From Hyphomicrobiales bacterium (GTDB lineage: Bacteria > Pseudomonadota > Alphaproteobacteria > Rhizobiales > Rhizobiaceae): a stretch of 64,000 bases of DNA. Shown here piece by piece: positions 37,999 to 47,096 of this stretch (positions are counted from its first letter, which is position 1; each line of letters begins with the position of its first letter). The position numbers were made by a program, and so were the translations under genes. Below the pieces are notes generated by a model, which was not told the origin of the DNA, did no database searches, and saw nothing but the letters and a program-made list of their open reading frames with translations. The stretch is from assembly GCA_900467685.1 (NCBI GenBank), contig UBQX01000009.1:1-64000 (forward strand), read 5' to 3'.

Positions 37999-38946
37999 TT
38001 AGAGATTGCGGCCGATGGCCAGGAACTTCTCGCGGCGCTGTTTGCGCAGGTCCTTGACACCCTTGAGATCGGCCAGAGCGCGGGCAATCACGTCGCCCGT
38101 TGCCGCGATCACGGCCTCCGGATCGCGATGCGCGCCGCCGACCGGCTCCGGGATGATGCCGTCGATGATGCCGAGGCCCTTCAGGTCTTCGGCGGTGATC
38201 TTCATGCTGGTCGCCGCTTCCTTGGCGCGGGCGGAATCGCGCCAGAGGATCGAAGCGGCACCTTCCGGTGAGATCACGCTGTAGATAGCATGTTCGAGCA
38301 TGTAGACGCGGTTGCCGGTGGCAATGGCGATCGCGCCGCCGGAACCGCCTTCGCCGAGCACGATGCAGATGACGGGAACCTTCACGTTCAGGCACATTTC
38401 GGTGGAGCGGGCGATGGCTTCGGCCTGGCCACGCTCTTCGGCGTCAACGCCGGGATAGGCGCCGGCGGTGTCGATGAGCGAGACGATCGGCAGGCCAAAA
38501 CGGTCGGCCAGCTCCATCACGCGGATCGCCTTGCGATAGCCTTCCGGACGCGGGCTGCCGAAATTGTGCTTGATGCGCGACTTCGTATCGTTGCCCTTTT
38601 CCTGGCCGATCAGCGCGACCGGCTGGCCGCGGAAACGGGCAAGGCCTGCCTGGATGGCGGCGTCTTCGGCAAAGGCGCGGTCGCCGGCAAGCGGCGTGAA
38701 ATCCTCGAACAGGGCTTCCATGTAATCGACGAAATGCGGGCGCTGCGGATGGCGGGCGACCTGGGTCTTCTGCCACGCGGAGAGCTTCGAATAGATCTCC
38801 ACCATCGCCTCATTGGCGCGGGCTTCCAGCTTCTGGATTTCATCGGACGTATCGACGCTGTCGTCCTGTTCGGCGAGCTTTTTCAGCTCGATGATCTTGC
38901 CCTCCAGGTCGGAGATCGGCTTCTCGAAGTCGAGGTAATTGTGCAT
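37999..38946 (-). CDS. accA: Acetyl-CoA carboxylase carboxyltransferase subunit alpha
   Basis: 315 aa, full length. YLDFEKPISDLEGKI begins the protein. The carboxybiotin/CoA site includes GSPRPEGYRKAIRVM, DTAGAYPGVDAEERGQ and GEGGSGGAIAI. With AccD it transfers carboxyl from biotin to acetyl-CoA, the first step of fatty-acid synthesis. It follows xerD on the same strand. Confidence 0.97.
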   Translation of the reverse strand: MHNYLDFEKPISDLEGKIIELKKLAEQDDSVDTSDEIQKLEARANEAMVEIYSKLSAWQKTQVARHPQRPHFVDYMEALFEDFTPLAGDRAFAEDAAIQAGLARFRGQPVALIGQEKGNDTKSRIKHNFGSPRPEGYRKAIRVMELADRFGLPIVSLIDTAGAYPGVDAEERGQAEAIARSTEMCLNVKVPVICIVLGEGGSGGAIAIATGNRVYMLEHAIYSVISPEGAASILWRDSARAKEAATSMKITAEDLKGLGIIDGIIPEPVGGAHRDPEAVIAATGDVIARALADLKGVKDLRKQRREKFLAIGRNL

Positions 38947-39022
38947 CTGATCCGTTCCGGTCGCTACGTGGCGCGCGCGTGAGCCGCGCTTCAGGCGCTG
39001 GCAGCTTCAGTTTACGCGGACC

Positions 39023-39973
39023 CTAATCGTCGGTTTTTGGCTTTTTTGCAAGGGGGTGATGCTCATGGACCAATTTCTGCAGCTGTTCGTCGAGCACATG
39101 GGTATAGATCTGCGTGGTCGAAATGTCGGAATGGCCGAGCAATTCCTGCACGGCGCGCAGGTCTGCACCGTTCTGCAAAAGGTGGCTGGCAAAGGCGTGG
39201 CGCAGCACATGCGGCGAGACGGCAGCGGCGGGAACGCCGGCGCGAGCGGCGAGTGCCTTGAGATCGCGGGCGAAGACCTGACGCGGCAGATAGCCTTCCT
39301 TGCTGCGGGCGGGAAAGAGCCACGGGCTGTCGGGGCCATCCTTGGATGCGGCGTCAGCCTTCAGCGCGGCGCCATAGGCGTCCAGAGCGGCAATGGCCGG
39401 CCTTGAAAGCGGTACCATGCGCTCCTTGTTGCCCTTACCCTTGATGAGCAGAAAACGGCCTTCGCCATTCAGCACGCGGGCAGGCAGGGAGACCAATTCG
39501 CTGACGCGCATGCCGGTCGCATAGAGAAGTTCCAGAAGGGCCGCCATGCGCAGCCGGTCGGTCTGGCCCGGGCCGGGGCGCTGGGCCTCTTCCGCTGCAA
39601 GCGTCAGCATCTTGCCGACCGTGTCCTCGTTGAGGATTTTCGGCAGCGGCCGGTTCTTCTTCGGCGCATCGATAATGCCGGACGGGTCGTCGCCGCGAAG
39701 GTTTTCCGCGTAGAGGAATTTGTAGAACTGCCGGAGCGAGGAGAGGCGACGCGCCTGCGACGACGTCTCGAAGCCCTGGGCCGCCAGATTGGACAGATAG
39801 GCCGAAAGATCGGCGGAGGCCGCTTCCGTCAGCGCCACGCCGCGCCGCTTCATGAAGGCGCGGGCATCGTCGAGGTCACGCTTGTAGGAGGCGAGCGTGT
39901 TCTGGGCAGCACCCCGCTCGGCACTCATCATTTCCAGGAAGGCTTCGACATGCGCGCCCGAGAGGTCTGCCAT
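39023..39973 (-). CDS. xerD: Site-specific tyrosine recombinase XerD
   Basis: 316 aa. The N-terminal SAM-like core-binding domain covers about 1-100. Catalytic residues are Arg in [10 protein letters not shown], Lys in KGKGNKER, His and Arg in [14 protein letters not shown], His in LGHSDIST, and Tyr in QIYTHV. With XerC it resolves chromosome dimers at dif. It is placed with accA and a tiny membrane-protein gene, the conserved rhizobial order, unlike the element integrase at 21 kb. Confidence 0.95.
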   Translation of the reverse strand: MADLSGAHVEAFLEMMSAERGAAQNTLASYKRDLDDARAFMKRRGVALTEAASADLSAYLSNLAAQGFETSSQARRLSSLRQFYKFLYAENLRGDDPSGIIDAPKKNRPLPKILNEDTVGKMLTLAAEEAQRPGPGQTDRLRMAALLELLYATGMRVSELVSLPARVLNGEGRFLLIKGKGNKERMVPLSRPAIAALDAYGAALKADAASKDGPDSPWLFPARSKEGYLPRQVFARDLKALAARAGVPAAAVSPHVLRHAFASHLLQNGADLRAVQELLGHSDISTTQIYTHVLDEQLQKLVHEHHPLAKKPKTDD

Positions 39974-39974
39974 G

Positions 39975-40133
39975 TCACTGGCTCGATGGTTGGGCGTTGA
40001 CGCGCTCTGCAGGGATTTTCACGTACGCCTCGCGCGGCGTCGGGTGAACGCCATAGGCCAGTACATAGAGGATCGCATAGCCGGTTCCGGCAATCATCGC
40101 GCACCAGAGCATGAGGCGGAACAGAGTGGGCAT
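39975..40133 (-). CDS. Small membrane protein, 52 aa
   Basis: One transmembrane segment at about residues 7-29 ([22 protein letters not shown]), then a short soluble tail with [11 protein letters not shown]. It ends one base before the xerD start, so it probably forms a transcription unit with it. It is divergent from aroK. The tight spacing and a convincing membrane segment make it likely real. Function is unknown. Confidence 0.7.
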   Translation of the reverse strand: MPTLFRLMLWCAMIAGTGYAILYVLAYGVHPTPREAYVKIPAERVNAQPSSQ

Positions 40134-40268
40134 CGGATTTCCCGCAAGCGAATCGAGCTAAAGTCTATATGCGACCTTCGCATGGGTAACACAAGGCGAC
40201 CCGCACTTGACGCCTGCTTTGCTTTTGCCGATAGGAACAAGGGAGGCGGCAAGACTTGAGGATAAGGC

Positions 40269-40874
40269 GTGTCCGAGCTGATGCATGACGGTGATGTGGT
40301 GGCGCGGGCGCGGCAGGCGCTCGGCAAGCGCGACCTCGTCTTCGTTGGCCTGATGGGGGCCGGCAAGTCCGCGATCGGCAAGATTGCCGCGCAGGCGCTC
40401 GAGCTTCCCTTCGTCGATTCCGACCATGAGATCGAGCGCGTATCGCGCATGACGATCAATGAGCTTTTCGCAGCTTACGGCGAGCCGGAATTCAGGGCGC
40501 TGGAAACACGTGTCATCGAGCGCCTGCTCAAGACCGGGCCGCGTGTCATCTCGACCGGCGGCGGCGCCTTCATCAACGAGAACACCCGCCGCGTCATCCG
40601 AGACATGGGCGCGCTGACCGTCTGGATCAATGCCGATCTGGAAACGTTGTGGGTTCGGGTTTCCAAGCGCGACAATCGTCCGCTGCTGAAAACCGCCAAT
40701 CCACGCGAGACGCTCGCCAATCTCATGGCCGCGCGCTACCCGATCTATGCGGAAGCCGATATCGAGGTGATGTCGCGCGACGCCAAGAAGGAAGTCATCC
40801 TGCGAGAGGTGCTGGATGCCATCGCCTCCCATCCGGTTCCCGCATCCATTCAAGAGGCCGATCATGCTGGCTGA
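40269..40874 (+). CDS. aroK: Shikimate kinase
   Basis: 201 aa. P-loop GLMGAGKSAIGK near residue 28, DSDHEIER with the shikimate-binding Asp, STGGGAF near residue 97, and RPLL in the lid. It phosphorylates shikimate in the chorismate pathway. The start is GTG 40269 or ATG 40281. It overlaps aroB by 11 bp, the standard alphaproteobacterial pair. Confidence 0.95.
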   Translation: MSELMHDGDVVARARQALGKRDLVFVGLMGAGKSAIGKIAAQALELPFVDSDHEIERVSRMTINELFAAYGEPEFRALETRVIERLLKTGPRVISTGGGAFINENTRRVIRDMGALTVWINADLETLWVRVSKRDNRPLLKTANPRETLANLMAARYPIYAEADIEVMSRDAKKEVILREVLDAIASHPVPASIQEADHAG

Positions 40875-41985
40875 AGCAAAACGAACCGTTCGCGTCCCGC
40901 TCGGGGATCGTTCCTATGACATCCTGATCGGCCCCGGCCTGATCGCCTCGGCCGGGCGCGAGATTTCTTCGCGGCTGAAGGGTCGCAAGCTCGCGATCAT
41001 CACGGACGAGAATGTCGGCGCGCGCTATCTGCCGGCCTTCATGGATAGCCTCGGTCAGTCCGGGCTTACGGCGACCTCGCTGACGCTGCCGGCAGGCGAG
41101 AAGACGAAGAGCTTCGAGCATCTGATCAGCGTCGTGGATCATGTTCTGGAAGCCCGCATCGAACGCGGCGATGCAGTCATCGCGCTCGGCGGCGGGGTGA
41201 TCGGCGATCTCACCGGCTTTGCCGCCGGGATCGTAAGGCGCGGCTCACGTTTTATCCAGGTGCCGACCTCGCTGCTTTCGCAGGTTGACAGTTCCGTCGG
41301 CGGCAAGACCGGGATCAATACGCGCCACGGCAAGAACCTTGTCGGCGTGTTCCATCAACCGGATCTCGTGCTGGCCGACACCGATGTGCTCGACACGCTG
41401 ACGCCACGCGAATTCCGCGCCGGCTATGCGGAAGTTGCCAAGTATGGTCTGATCGACAAGCCGGACTTTTTCGCCTGGCTGGAGAAGAGCTGGCGCGATG
41501 TCTTCGCCGGTGGCGACGCCCGCATCGAGGCGGTGGCGGCGAGCTGTCAGGCAAAGGCCGACGTGGTTGCTGCCGACGAGCGCGAGAACGGCGCCCGCGC
41601 GCTGCTCAATCTCGGCCACACATTCGGCCATGCGCTGGAAGCCTTTACCCAATATGACAGCGCCCGCCTCGTTCATGGCGAAGGCGTCGCCATTGGCATG
41701 GTGCTGGCGCATGAATTTTCGGCGCGGATGAATCTTGCGAGCCCGGATGCAGCGGCGCGGGTCGTACGCCATCTGAAGGAAGTCGGGCTGCCGACAACCA
41801 TGCAGGAAATTCCGGGTGACATGCCCTCGGCGGAGAGGCTGATGGACGCGATTGCGCAGGACAAGAAGGTCAAGGGCGGCAAGCTCACCTTCATTCTCAC
41901 ACGCGGTATCGGTGAGTCCTTCATTGCCGATGACGTGCCGGCTTCGGAAGTCGTGCGGTTCCTCGAGGAGAAACTCGCCGCATGA
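40864..41985 (+). CDS. aroB: 3-dehydroquinate synthase
   Basis: 373 aa from ATG 40864. NAD-binding IALGGGVIGDLTGFAAG, the substrate loop SSVGGKTGINTRHGKNL, and zinc ligands in GHTFGHALE and HGEGVAIGM are all present. It converts DAHP to 3-dehydroquinate. The stop overlaps the next start (ATGA). Confidence 0.96.
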   Translation: MLAEAKRTVRVPLGDRSYDILIGPGLIASAGREISSRLKGRKLAIITDENVGARYLPAFMDSLGQSGLTATSLTLPAGEKTKSFEHLISVVDHVLEARIERGDAVIALGGGVIGDLTGFAAGIVRRGSRFIQVPTSLLSQVDSSVGGKTGINTRHGKNLVGVFHQPDLVLADTDVLDTLTPREFRAGYAEVAKYGLIDKPDFFAWLEKSWRDVFAGGDARIEAVAASCQAKADVVAADERENGARALLNLGHTFGHALEAFTQYDSARLVHGEGVAIGMVLAHEFSARMNLASPDAAARVVRHLKEVGLPTTMQEIPGDMPSAERLMDAIAQDKKVKGGKLTFILTRGIGESFIADDVPASEVVRFLEEKLAA

Positions 41986-43283
41986 CGTTCGACGCGATCC
42001 TGACCTTTCTGGGAAATTACTGGATCAGCATTGCCAGCATTCTTGCGCTGGTTCTGCTGTCGGGGTTTTTCTCAGGCTCGGAGACCGCGCTGACGGCGAC
42101 GTCCAAGTCGCGCATGCATACGCTCGGCAACAATGGCGAGGAACGGGCAGGGATCGTCACGCGCCTGATCGACCGGCGTGACCGGCTGATCGGCGCGCTG
42201 CTGATCGGCAATACGATCGTCAACATCCTGGCCGGCTCGCTGATGACGAGCCTGTTTCTCGATGTCTTTGGCTCTTCCGGCGTTGCGATTGCGACGCTGA
42301 TTACGTCTGCAGTCCTTGTCGTGTTTTCCGAAGTGCTGCCGAAGAGTTGGGCGATCGCCGGGCCGGAACGTTTCGCGCTGACGGTCGCGCCGTTGATCCG
42401 CCTCTTCGTGCTGGTCGTCGGCCCGGTTTCTACCGCAGTCAACCTGCTGGTCCGTGGCATCCTCGGTCTCTTCGGGGTGAAGCTCTCGAGCGAGGTTTCC
42501 ATGCTGAGCGCGCATGAGGAATTGCGCGGCGCGGTGGATTATCTCCACAAGGAAGGCTCGGTTGTGAAGGCCGACCGCGACCGTCTCGGCGGCGTGCTCG
42601 ATCTTGGCGAACTGGAAGTATCCGACATCATGGTGCATCGCGTCGCGATGCGCGCGATCAATGCCGACGATCCGCCGGACGTGAATGTCCGCATCATCCT
42701 CGACAGCCCCTATACGCGCATGCCGATCTGGCGCGGCTCGACCGACAACATCATCGGCGTGCTGCATGCCAAGGACTTGTTGCGGGCCATGGCGGATGTG
42801 GATGCTGACACATCGAAAATCGATGTCGTCAGGCTGGCGCAGAAGCCCTGGTTCGTGCCGGATACGACGAACCTCAAGGACCAGCTCAACGCCTTCCTGC
42901 GGCGCAAGGGCCATTTTGCCATCGTCGTCGATGAATACGGCGAGGTGCAGGGGCTTGTGACGCTGGAAGACATTCTGGAAGAGATCGTCGGCGATATATC
43001 CGACGAATATGATCTTGACATGCAGGGCGTCCGCCAGGAGGCCGACGGGTCGATGGTTGTGGATGGGTCGGTGCCGATCCGTGACCTCAATCGGGCGCTC
43101 GACTGGGATCTGCCGGATGAGGAGGCGACAACGATTGCCGGCCTGGTCATCCACGAGTCGAAATCGATCCCCGACGAGCGGCAGGCCTTCACCTTCTATG
43201 GCAAGCGCTTCATCGTGATGAAGCGGGAGCGCAACCGGATCACCAAGCTGCGCATCCGCCCCGCCGCCGAGGACGATATCTAG
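41982..43283 (+). CDS. CorC/HlyC-family membrane protein (DUF21-CBS pair-transporter-associated domain)
   Basis: 433 aa. Residues 1-190 hold a DUF21 domain with about four membrane segments (SIASILALVLLSGFFSGSETAL and others). A CBS pair covers about 210-330 (DIMVHRVAMRAI, GVLHAKDLLRA, VDEYGEVQGLVTLEDILEEI), and the C-terminal CorC_HlyC domain ends in RIRPAAEDDI. Related proteins move or sense Mg2+/Co2+; a haemolysin role is a historical name only. Coupled to aroB by ATGA. Confidence 0.92.
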   Translation: MTFDAILTFLGNYWISIASILALVLLSGFFSGSETALTATSKSRMHTLGNNGEERAGIVTRLIDRRDRLIGALLIGNTIVNILAGSLMTSLFLDVFGSSGVAIATLITSAVLVVFSEVLPKSWAIAGPERFALTVAPLIRLFVLVVGPVSTAVNLLVRGILGLFGVKLSSEVSMLSAHEELRGAVDYLHKEGSVVKADRDRLGGVLDLGELEVSDIMVHRVAMRAINADDPPDVNVRIILDSPYTRMPIWRGSTDNIIGVLHAKDLLRAMADVDADTSKIDVVRLAQKPWFVPDTTNLKDQLNAFLRRKGHFAIVVDEYGEVQGLVTLEDILEEIVGDISDEYDLDMQGVRQEADGSMVVDGSVPIRDLNRALDWDLPDEEATTIAGLVIHESKSIPDERQAFTFYGKRFIVMKRERNRITKLRIRPAAEDDI

Positions 43284-43305
43284 TCGATCTGTTTGTTGGC
43301 GCTGA

Positions 43306-43479
43306 TTAGGCCACTGCGCCAATGCCCAGCATGGCCAACACGACGAAGATCAGGAAGATCACGATCGCGATGAAGAACAGGATGCGGGCAACGCCACCGG
43401 CTGCCGCGGAAATGCCGGTGAAGCCGAAGAGACCGGCGACGACCGAGATGATGAGAAAGATCAGAGCCCATTTCAGCAT
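43306..43479 (-). CDS. DUF1328 (YtjA-like) small membrane protein
   Basis: 57 aa from the internal ATG, almost entirely two transmembrane helices ([20 protein letters not shown] and [20 protein letters not shown]) joined by GISAAAGG. This is the exact form of the YtjA/DUF1328 family. Function is unknown; members are often general-stress induced. Confidence 0.9.
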   Translation of the reverse strand: MLKWALIFLIISVVAGLFGFTGISAAAGGVARILFFIAIVIFLIFVVLAMLGIGAVA

Positions 43480-43583
43480 AGTCTTTACCTCCGCACTGCT
43501 GCGCTGATGATGCCGCGGGCGTTGCGGCACTCGTTCCCACAAACGCGACGTACGCCGGATTTGTTCCTGTAAGGGCGGCAACC

Positions 43584-43619
43584 GAAAACGGCGCCGCTCG
43601 AGGAGCGACGCCGATTTTC
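43584..43619 (-). terminator. Terminator after the DUF2852 gene
   Basis: 16-17-nt arms GAAAACGGCGCCGCTC and GAGCGACGCCGATTTTC with one bulge and one mismatch, ending in TTTTC on the minus strand. Confidence 0.75.
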
Positions 43620-43638
43620 AGGTCATATCAGGGCGAAG

Positions 43639-44151
43639 TCAGTTGTTCGGCGTATTGTTCTCGCCGGACTGGTCGCGCCAGGGCTCAAGATTGTTCGAGC
43701 CATTCGAAGCGCCGTTGTTATCGGTCGTCGCCGGGGCCGTCGCGTTGCGGCGGCTCTGCATGAACTGTTCGAATTCGGCCTTGTCGCGGGAGCGGCGGAG
43801 GTTTTCGAGGAATTCGTTGAACTCGGCCTGCTCTTCTTCGAGACGACGCAGCGTTTCGGCCTTGTAGTCGTCAAAGGCGCTGTTGCCGGTGCTCATCGCG
43901 CCGCCGAAGCGGTTTCGCTCGGAGCGGAACATCTCGCGCATTTCGCGCTTGCGTTCCCGCCAGGCTTCCTTCCACGCGCGGCGCTCGTCACGATAGCCGG
44001 CATATGCGTAAGATCTGCAACCCATTCTACCACTCCATATGGTGAAAGCCAGAATGGCCAAGCCAATCGGCCAGAAGATAATGAAGCCGGCAATCATCGC
44101 CACGATCCATGCGGGACGTCCCACTTCATCCAGTTTGGTGGCGATGCTCAT
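43639..44151 (-). CDS. DUF2852 membrane-anchored protein
   Basis: 170 aa. One or two N-terminal membrane segments (RPAWIVAMIAGFIIFWPIGLAIL) precede a long Arg/Glu-rich helical region (RAWKEAWRERKREM, ETLRRLEEEQAEF) and an Asn/Thr-rich low-complexity tail. This matches DUF2852, a family known mainly in Hyphomicrobiales. Function is unknown. ATG 44151 was chosen because upstream codons do not fit the family. Confidence 0.85.
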   Translation of the reverse strand: MSIATKLDEVGRPAWIVAMIAGFIIFWPIGLAILAFTIWSGRMGCRSYAYAGYRDERRAWKEAWRERKREMREMFRSERNRFGGAMSTGNSAFDDYKAETLRRLEEEQAEFNEFLENLRRSRDKAEFEQFMQSRRNATAPATTDNNGASNGSNNLEPWRDQSGENNTPNN

Positions 44152-44258
44152 CGCTGCCTCCGTTGGTGTTAATGTTAATAACATTCACATAGATTGGAGG
44201 AGTGCGAAGGAAAGTCAAGAAGGGCTCGAAATATTTGGAAGGTTGCCCGTGAAGGCTA

Positions 44259-44894
44259 TTAGCGCGGCGAGTAGCCCAGACCGTCGAGATAGATCAGCAC
44301 GCCCGATTCCAGGAGTTCTTCAGGCTTGACCGGCAGATTGCGCCTTGCATTGTCGCCGCGCAGGAAGAGCGAGGCGACGCCGTGGGTGAGCGACCAGATG
44401 TGGAGCGCGATCATCAGCGCCGGGGCGCGACGGTCGTGGGGCAGGATGGCGTGGATGTCGGTTGCCGCGTCGCGCAGCACGTTGAAGGCGCGGGCGCTTT
44501 CTCGGGCCAGGTCCGGCGTCGAGCCATGCGCAATGCCGGCCTCGAACATGGCGGCATAGTGGGCAGGTGCGCGGCGGGCGAAATCGAGATAGGCTTCGCC
44601 AATCGCCATCAGCGATTTGACAGGATTGTTCGGGGTCGCCAGCCTTGCCTTTTCAAGCACCTCGGCAAAGGTCGTAAAGCCCTGTTCGGCCACGGCCGTC
44701 ATCAGGCTGTTGCGGTCCTTGAAATGACGGTACGGCGCGGCAGCACTCACACCGGCAATGCGCGCCGCCTCAGACAGCGTGACGCCATCCGAACCGTGCT
44801 CGTTGATGAGCTTCAGCGCGGCCTCGATCAGCGCCTCGCGCAGATTGCCGTGGTGATAGCCGCGCTTGTCACGCACTGTCTTGTCATCTCTCAT
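44259..44894 (-). CDS. TetR/AcrR-family regulator (WHG-domain type)
   Basis: 211 aa. RGYHHGNLREALIEAALKLI begins the DNA-binding domain; GVTLSEAARIAGVSAAAPYRHF is the helix-turn-helix. The C-terminal part has HIWSLTHGVASL, the WHG ligand domain. It has no obvious target beside it (bolA is upstream and tandem). Ligand unknown. Confidence 0.9.
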   Translation of the reverse strand: MRDDKTVRDKRGYHHGNLREALIEAALKLINEHGSDGVTLSEAARIAGVSAAAPYRHFKDRNSLMTAVAEQGFTTFAEVLEKARLATPNNPVKSLMAIGEAYLDFARRAPAHYAAMFEAGIAHGSTPDLARESARAFNVLRDAATDIHAILPHDRRAPALMIALHIWSLTHGVASLFLRGDNARRNLPVKPEELLESGVLIYLDGLGYSPR

Positions 44895-44946
44895 GTGAAC
44901 CAGTCTTACATTGCTGGCGGCGCATTACCAGCAAAAGACCGTGCAG

Positions 44947-45225
44947 TCACCATCTTGTCGGCTCGCCGGGGGCGGCGGCTTCGATGGCGAGTGCGTGCAG
45001 GCCCTCGTCAAACGCGGGCTTCAGGGCGTCGTTGATGGCACGATGGCGGGCGACGCGGGTCATGCCGGCGAAGGCGGGTGAAACGATGCGAACCCGCATA
45101 TGCGTCTCATTGCCCTCTTCGGGCGGGCGATGGCCGGCGTGGCGATCGCTTTCGTTGATCACGGCGAGGCGTTCCGGCTGGAAGTGTGTTTCCAGCAGTT
45201 GCTCTATCTCGGATTGAACGGACAT
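44947..45225 (-). CDS. bolA: BolA-family protein
   Basis: 92 aa from the internal ATG 45225. The BolA fold has VINESDRHAGHRPP and the invariant helix-turn region FAGMTRVARHRAINDAL. The His pair suits Fe-S binding with a monothiol glutaredoxin. The position beside the J-domain gene and cobST is the usual rhizobial arrangement. Confidence 0.93.
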   Translation of the reverse strand: MSVQSEIEQLLETHFQPERLAVINESDRHAGHRPPEEGNETHMRVRIVSPAFAGMTRVARHRAINDALKPAFDEGLHALAIEAAAPGEPTRW

Positions 45226-45327
45226 ATGCACCCTTGCAAAGCGGCGAAAAGGGTTCCAGAAGGCCACCAACATTCTCGCTTGTCAATTCTTGTTGTGGGG
45301 CTTTTGAAACCCCATAATCAGCGCCTC

Positions 45328-45954
45328 ATGAAACTTGATTCCAAATATTTTGATCGCATCCGCACGCGGAAGCATGCGCAGGCGAGGCCGGAGCCTTCCG
45401 CACCCACCTGCCAGTGGGACGGCTGTGACGAACCGGGAAAGCACCGCGCGCCTGTCGGGCGTCACGCGGAGGGGCAGTATTTTCTCTTCTGTTTCGAACA
45501 CGTTCAGAAATACAACAAAGGTTTCAACTACTTCTCCGGCCTTTCCGACAGCGAGATCGCGCGCTACCAGAAAGAAGCGATCACCGGCCATCGCCCCACC
45601 TGGACCGTAGGCGTCAACAAAAATGCCAAGCATGGCCCGACGCAAGGAACCACCCGCTCAGGCTCCGCCGCTTCGCAGGCACGCATGAAGGACCCGTTCG
45701 GCTTTGTCGAACAGGGGCGCGGACGGGGACCCCGGTTCGAGCCGCGGGTGAAAAAACTGAAGCCGCTGGAGGGCAAGGCCTTCGAGACGCTGGGTCTTGC
45801 CGCAAATGCGACGCCCGAGGACATCAAGTCGCGCTACAAAGAGCTTGTCAAAAAGCATCATCCGGATGCAAATGGCGGCGACCGTGGATCGGAGGAGCGT
45901 TTTCGCGCCGTGATCCAGGCCTATCAGTTGCTAAAGCAGGCGGGTTTCTGCTAA
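45328..45954 (+). CDS. J-domain protein (DnaJ-like co-chaperone)
   Basis: 208 aa. The C-terminal 60 residues are a J domain with KHHPDANGG (HPD motif) after AFETLGLAANATPEDIKSRY. The N-terminal part has CQWDGCDEPGKHRAP and FCFEHV, four cysteines that look like a small metal site. It would stimulate a DnaK ATPase toward a specific client. ATG 45328 starts the family N-terminus MKLDSKYFDRIR. It is divergent from bolA. Confidence 0.92.
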   Translation: MKLDSKYFDRIRTRKHAQARPEPSAPTCQWDGCDEPGKHRAPVGRHAEGQYFLFCFEHVQKYNKGFNYFSGLSDSEIARYQKEAITGHRPTWTVGVNKNAKHGPTQGTTRSGSAASQARMKDPFGFVEQGRGRGPRFEPRVKKLKPLEGKAFETLGLAANATPEDIKSRYKELVKKHHPDANGGDRGSEERFRAVIQAYQLLKQAGFC

Positions 45955-46041
45955 CCCGTCGAGATAGGACAAGATTGAACAAAGCCGCCAGGGAAGGCCT
46001 TGCGCGGTCGGCCGGACAGGGTCCGCCGCGATGGAGACGCA

Positions 46042-47031
46042 ATGAGCAAGATCGATTTGGAAATTTCCAACCTCCCCGACACCAAAGTCTCGGTTCGCAA
46101 GGTTTTCGGCATCGATAGCGACCTGATGGTTCCGGCCTACTCCCAGGGCGATCCCTACGTTCCCGATCTCGATCCGGACTACCTTTTCGACCGCGACACC
46201 ACGCTCGCGATCCTCGCCGGCTTTGCGCATAACCGCCGCGTCATGGTCTCCGGCTATCACGGCACTGGCAAGTCGACCCATATCGAGCAGGTCGCGGCCC
46301 GCCTCAACTGGCCTTGCGTTCGCGTCAACCTCGACAGCCATGTCAGCCGTATCGACCTCGTCGGCAAGGACGCGATTGTTCTGAAGGAAGGCAAGCAGGT
46401 CACCGAATTCAAGGACGGTATCCTGCCCTGGGCTTACCAGCACAATGTCGCGCTCGTCTTCGACGAATACGATGCCGGCCGCCCGGACGTGATGTTCGTC
46501 ATCCAGCGCGTGCTGGAATCCTCGGGCCGCCTGACGCTGCTCGACCAGAGCCGCGTGATCCGTCCTCACCCGGCCTTCCGCCTGTTTGCCACCGCCAACA
46601 CGGTCGGTCTCGGCGACACGACGGGCCTCTATCACGGCACGCAGCAGATCAACCAGGCACAGATGGACCGCTGGTCGATCGTCACGACGCTGAACTATCT
46701 GCCGCATGAGCAGGAAGTGGACATCATTCTCGCCAAGGTGAAGAGCTTCCGCGAGAAGAACGGCCGCGACACCGTCTCCAAGATGGTCCGCGTTGCCGAT
46801 CTGACGCGCGCGTCCTTCATCAATGGCGATCTCTCGACCGTCATGAGCCCGCGCACCGTCATCACCTGGGCGGAAAATGCGGAAATCTTCGGCGACGTCG
46901 CTTTCGCCTTCCGTCTCACCTTCCTCAACAAGTGCGATGAGCTGGAGCGGACGCTGGTGGCCGAGCATTACCAGCGCGCCTTTGGCATCGAGCTCAAGGA
47001 AAGCGCCGCCAATATCGTTCTGACCGCTTGA
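46042..47031 (+). CDS. cobS: Cobaltochelatase subunit CobS
   Basis: 329 aa AAA+ subunit of the aerobic cobalt chelatase (CobN-CobS-CobT). Walker [10 protein letters not shown] near residue 72, Walker B ALVFDEYD near residue 146, and sensor ATANTVG near 190 are intact. It inserts Co2+ into hydrogenobyrinate a,c-diamide. The start has GGAGACGC immediately upstream. cobN is not in this window. Confidence 0.96.
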   Translation: MSKIDLEISNLPDTKVSVRKVFGIDSDLMVPAYSQGDPYVPDLDPDYLFDRDTTLAILAGFAHNRRVMVSGYHGTGKSTHIEQVAARLNWPCVRVNLDSHVSRIDLVGKDAIVLKEGKQVTEFKDGILPWAYQHNVALVFDEYDAGRPDVMFVIQRVLESSGRLTLLDQSRVIRPHPAFRLFATANTVGLGDTTGLYHGTQQINQAQMDRWSIVTTLNYLPHEQEVDIILAKVKSFREKNGRDTVSKMVRVADLTRASFINGDLSTVMSPRTVITWAENAEIFGDVAFAFRLTFLNKCDELERTLVAEHYQRAFGIELKESAANIVLTA

Positions 47032-47033
47032 AA

Positions 47034-47077
47034 GCGTTTCCAGGAAAAGTGTGAAGCGGTTTTCCGTCCGGAAACGC
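47034..47077. repeat. Rhizobial intergenic palindrome between cobS and cobT
   Basis: Nested inverted repeats, outer GCGTTTCC / GGAAACGC and inner GGAAAA / TTTTCC. It lies 3 bp after the cobS stop and 20 bp before the cobT start, so it would be part of the cobST message and may form a hairpin. The motif recurs widely in rhizobial genomes (from memory). Confidence 0.75.
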
Positions 47078-47096
47078 GTGAACAAAGAAGACGAAC

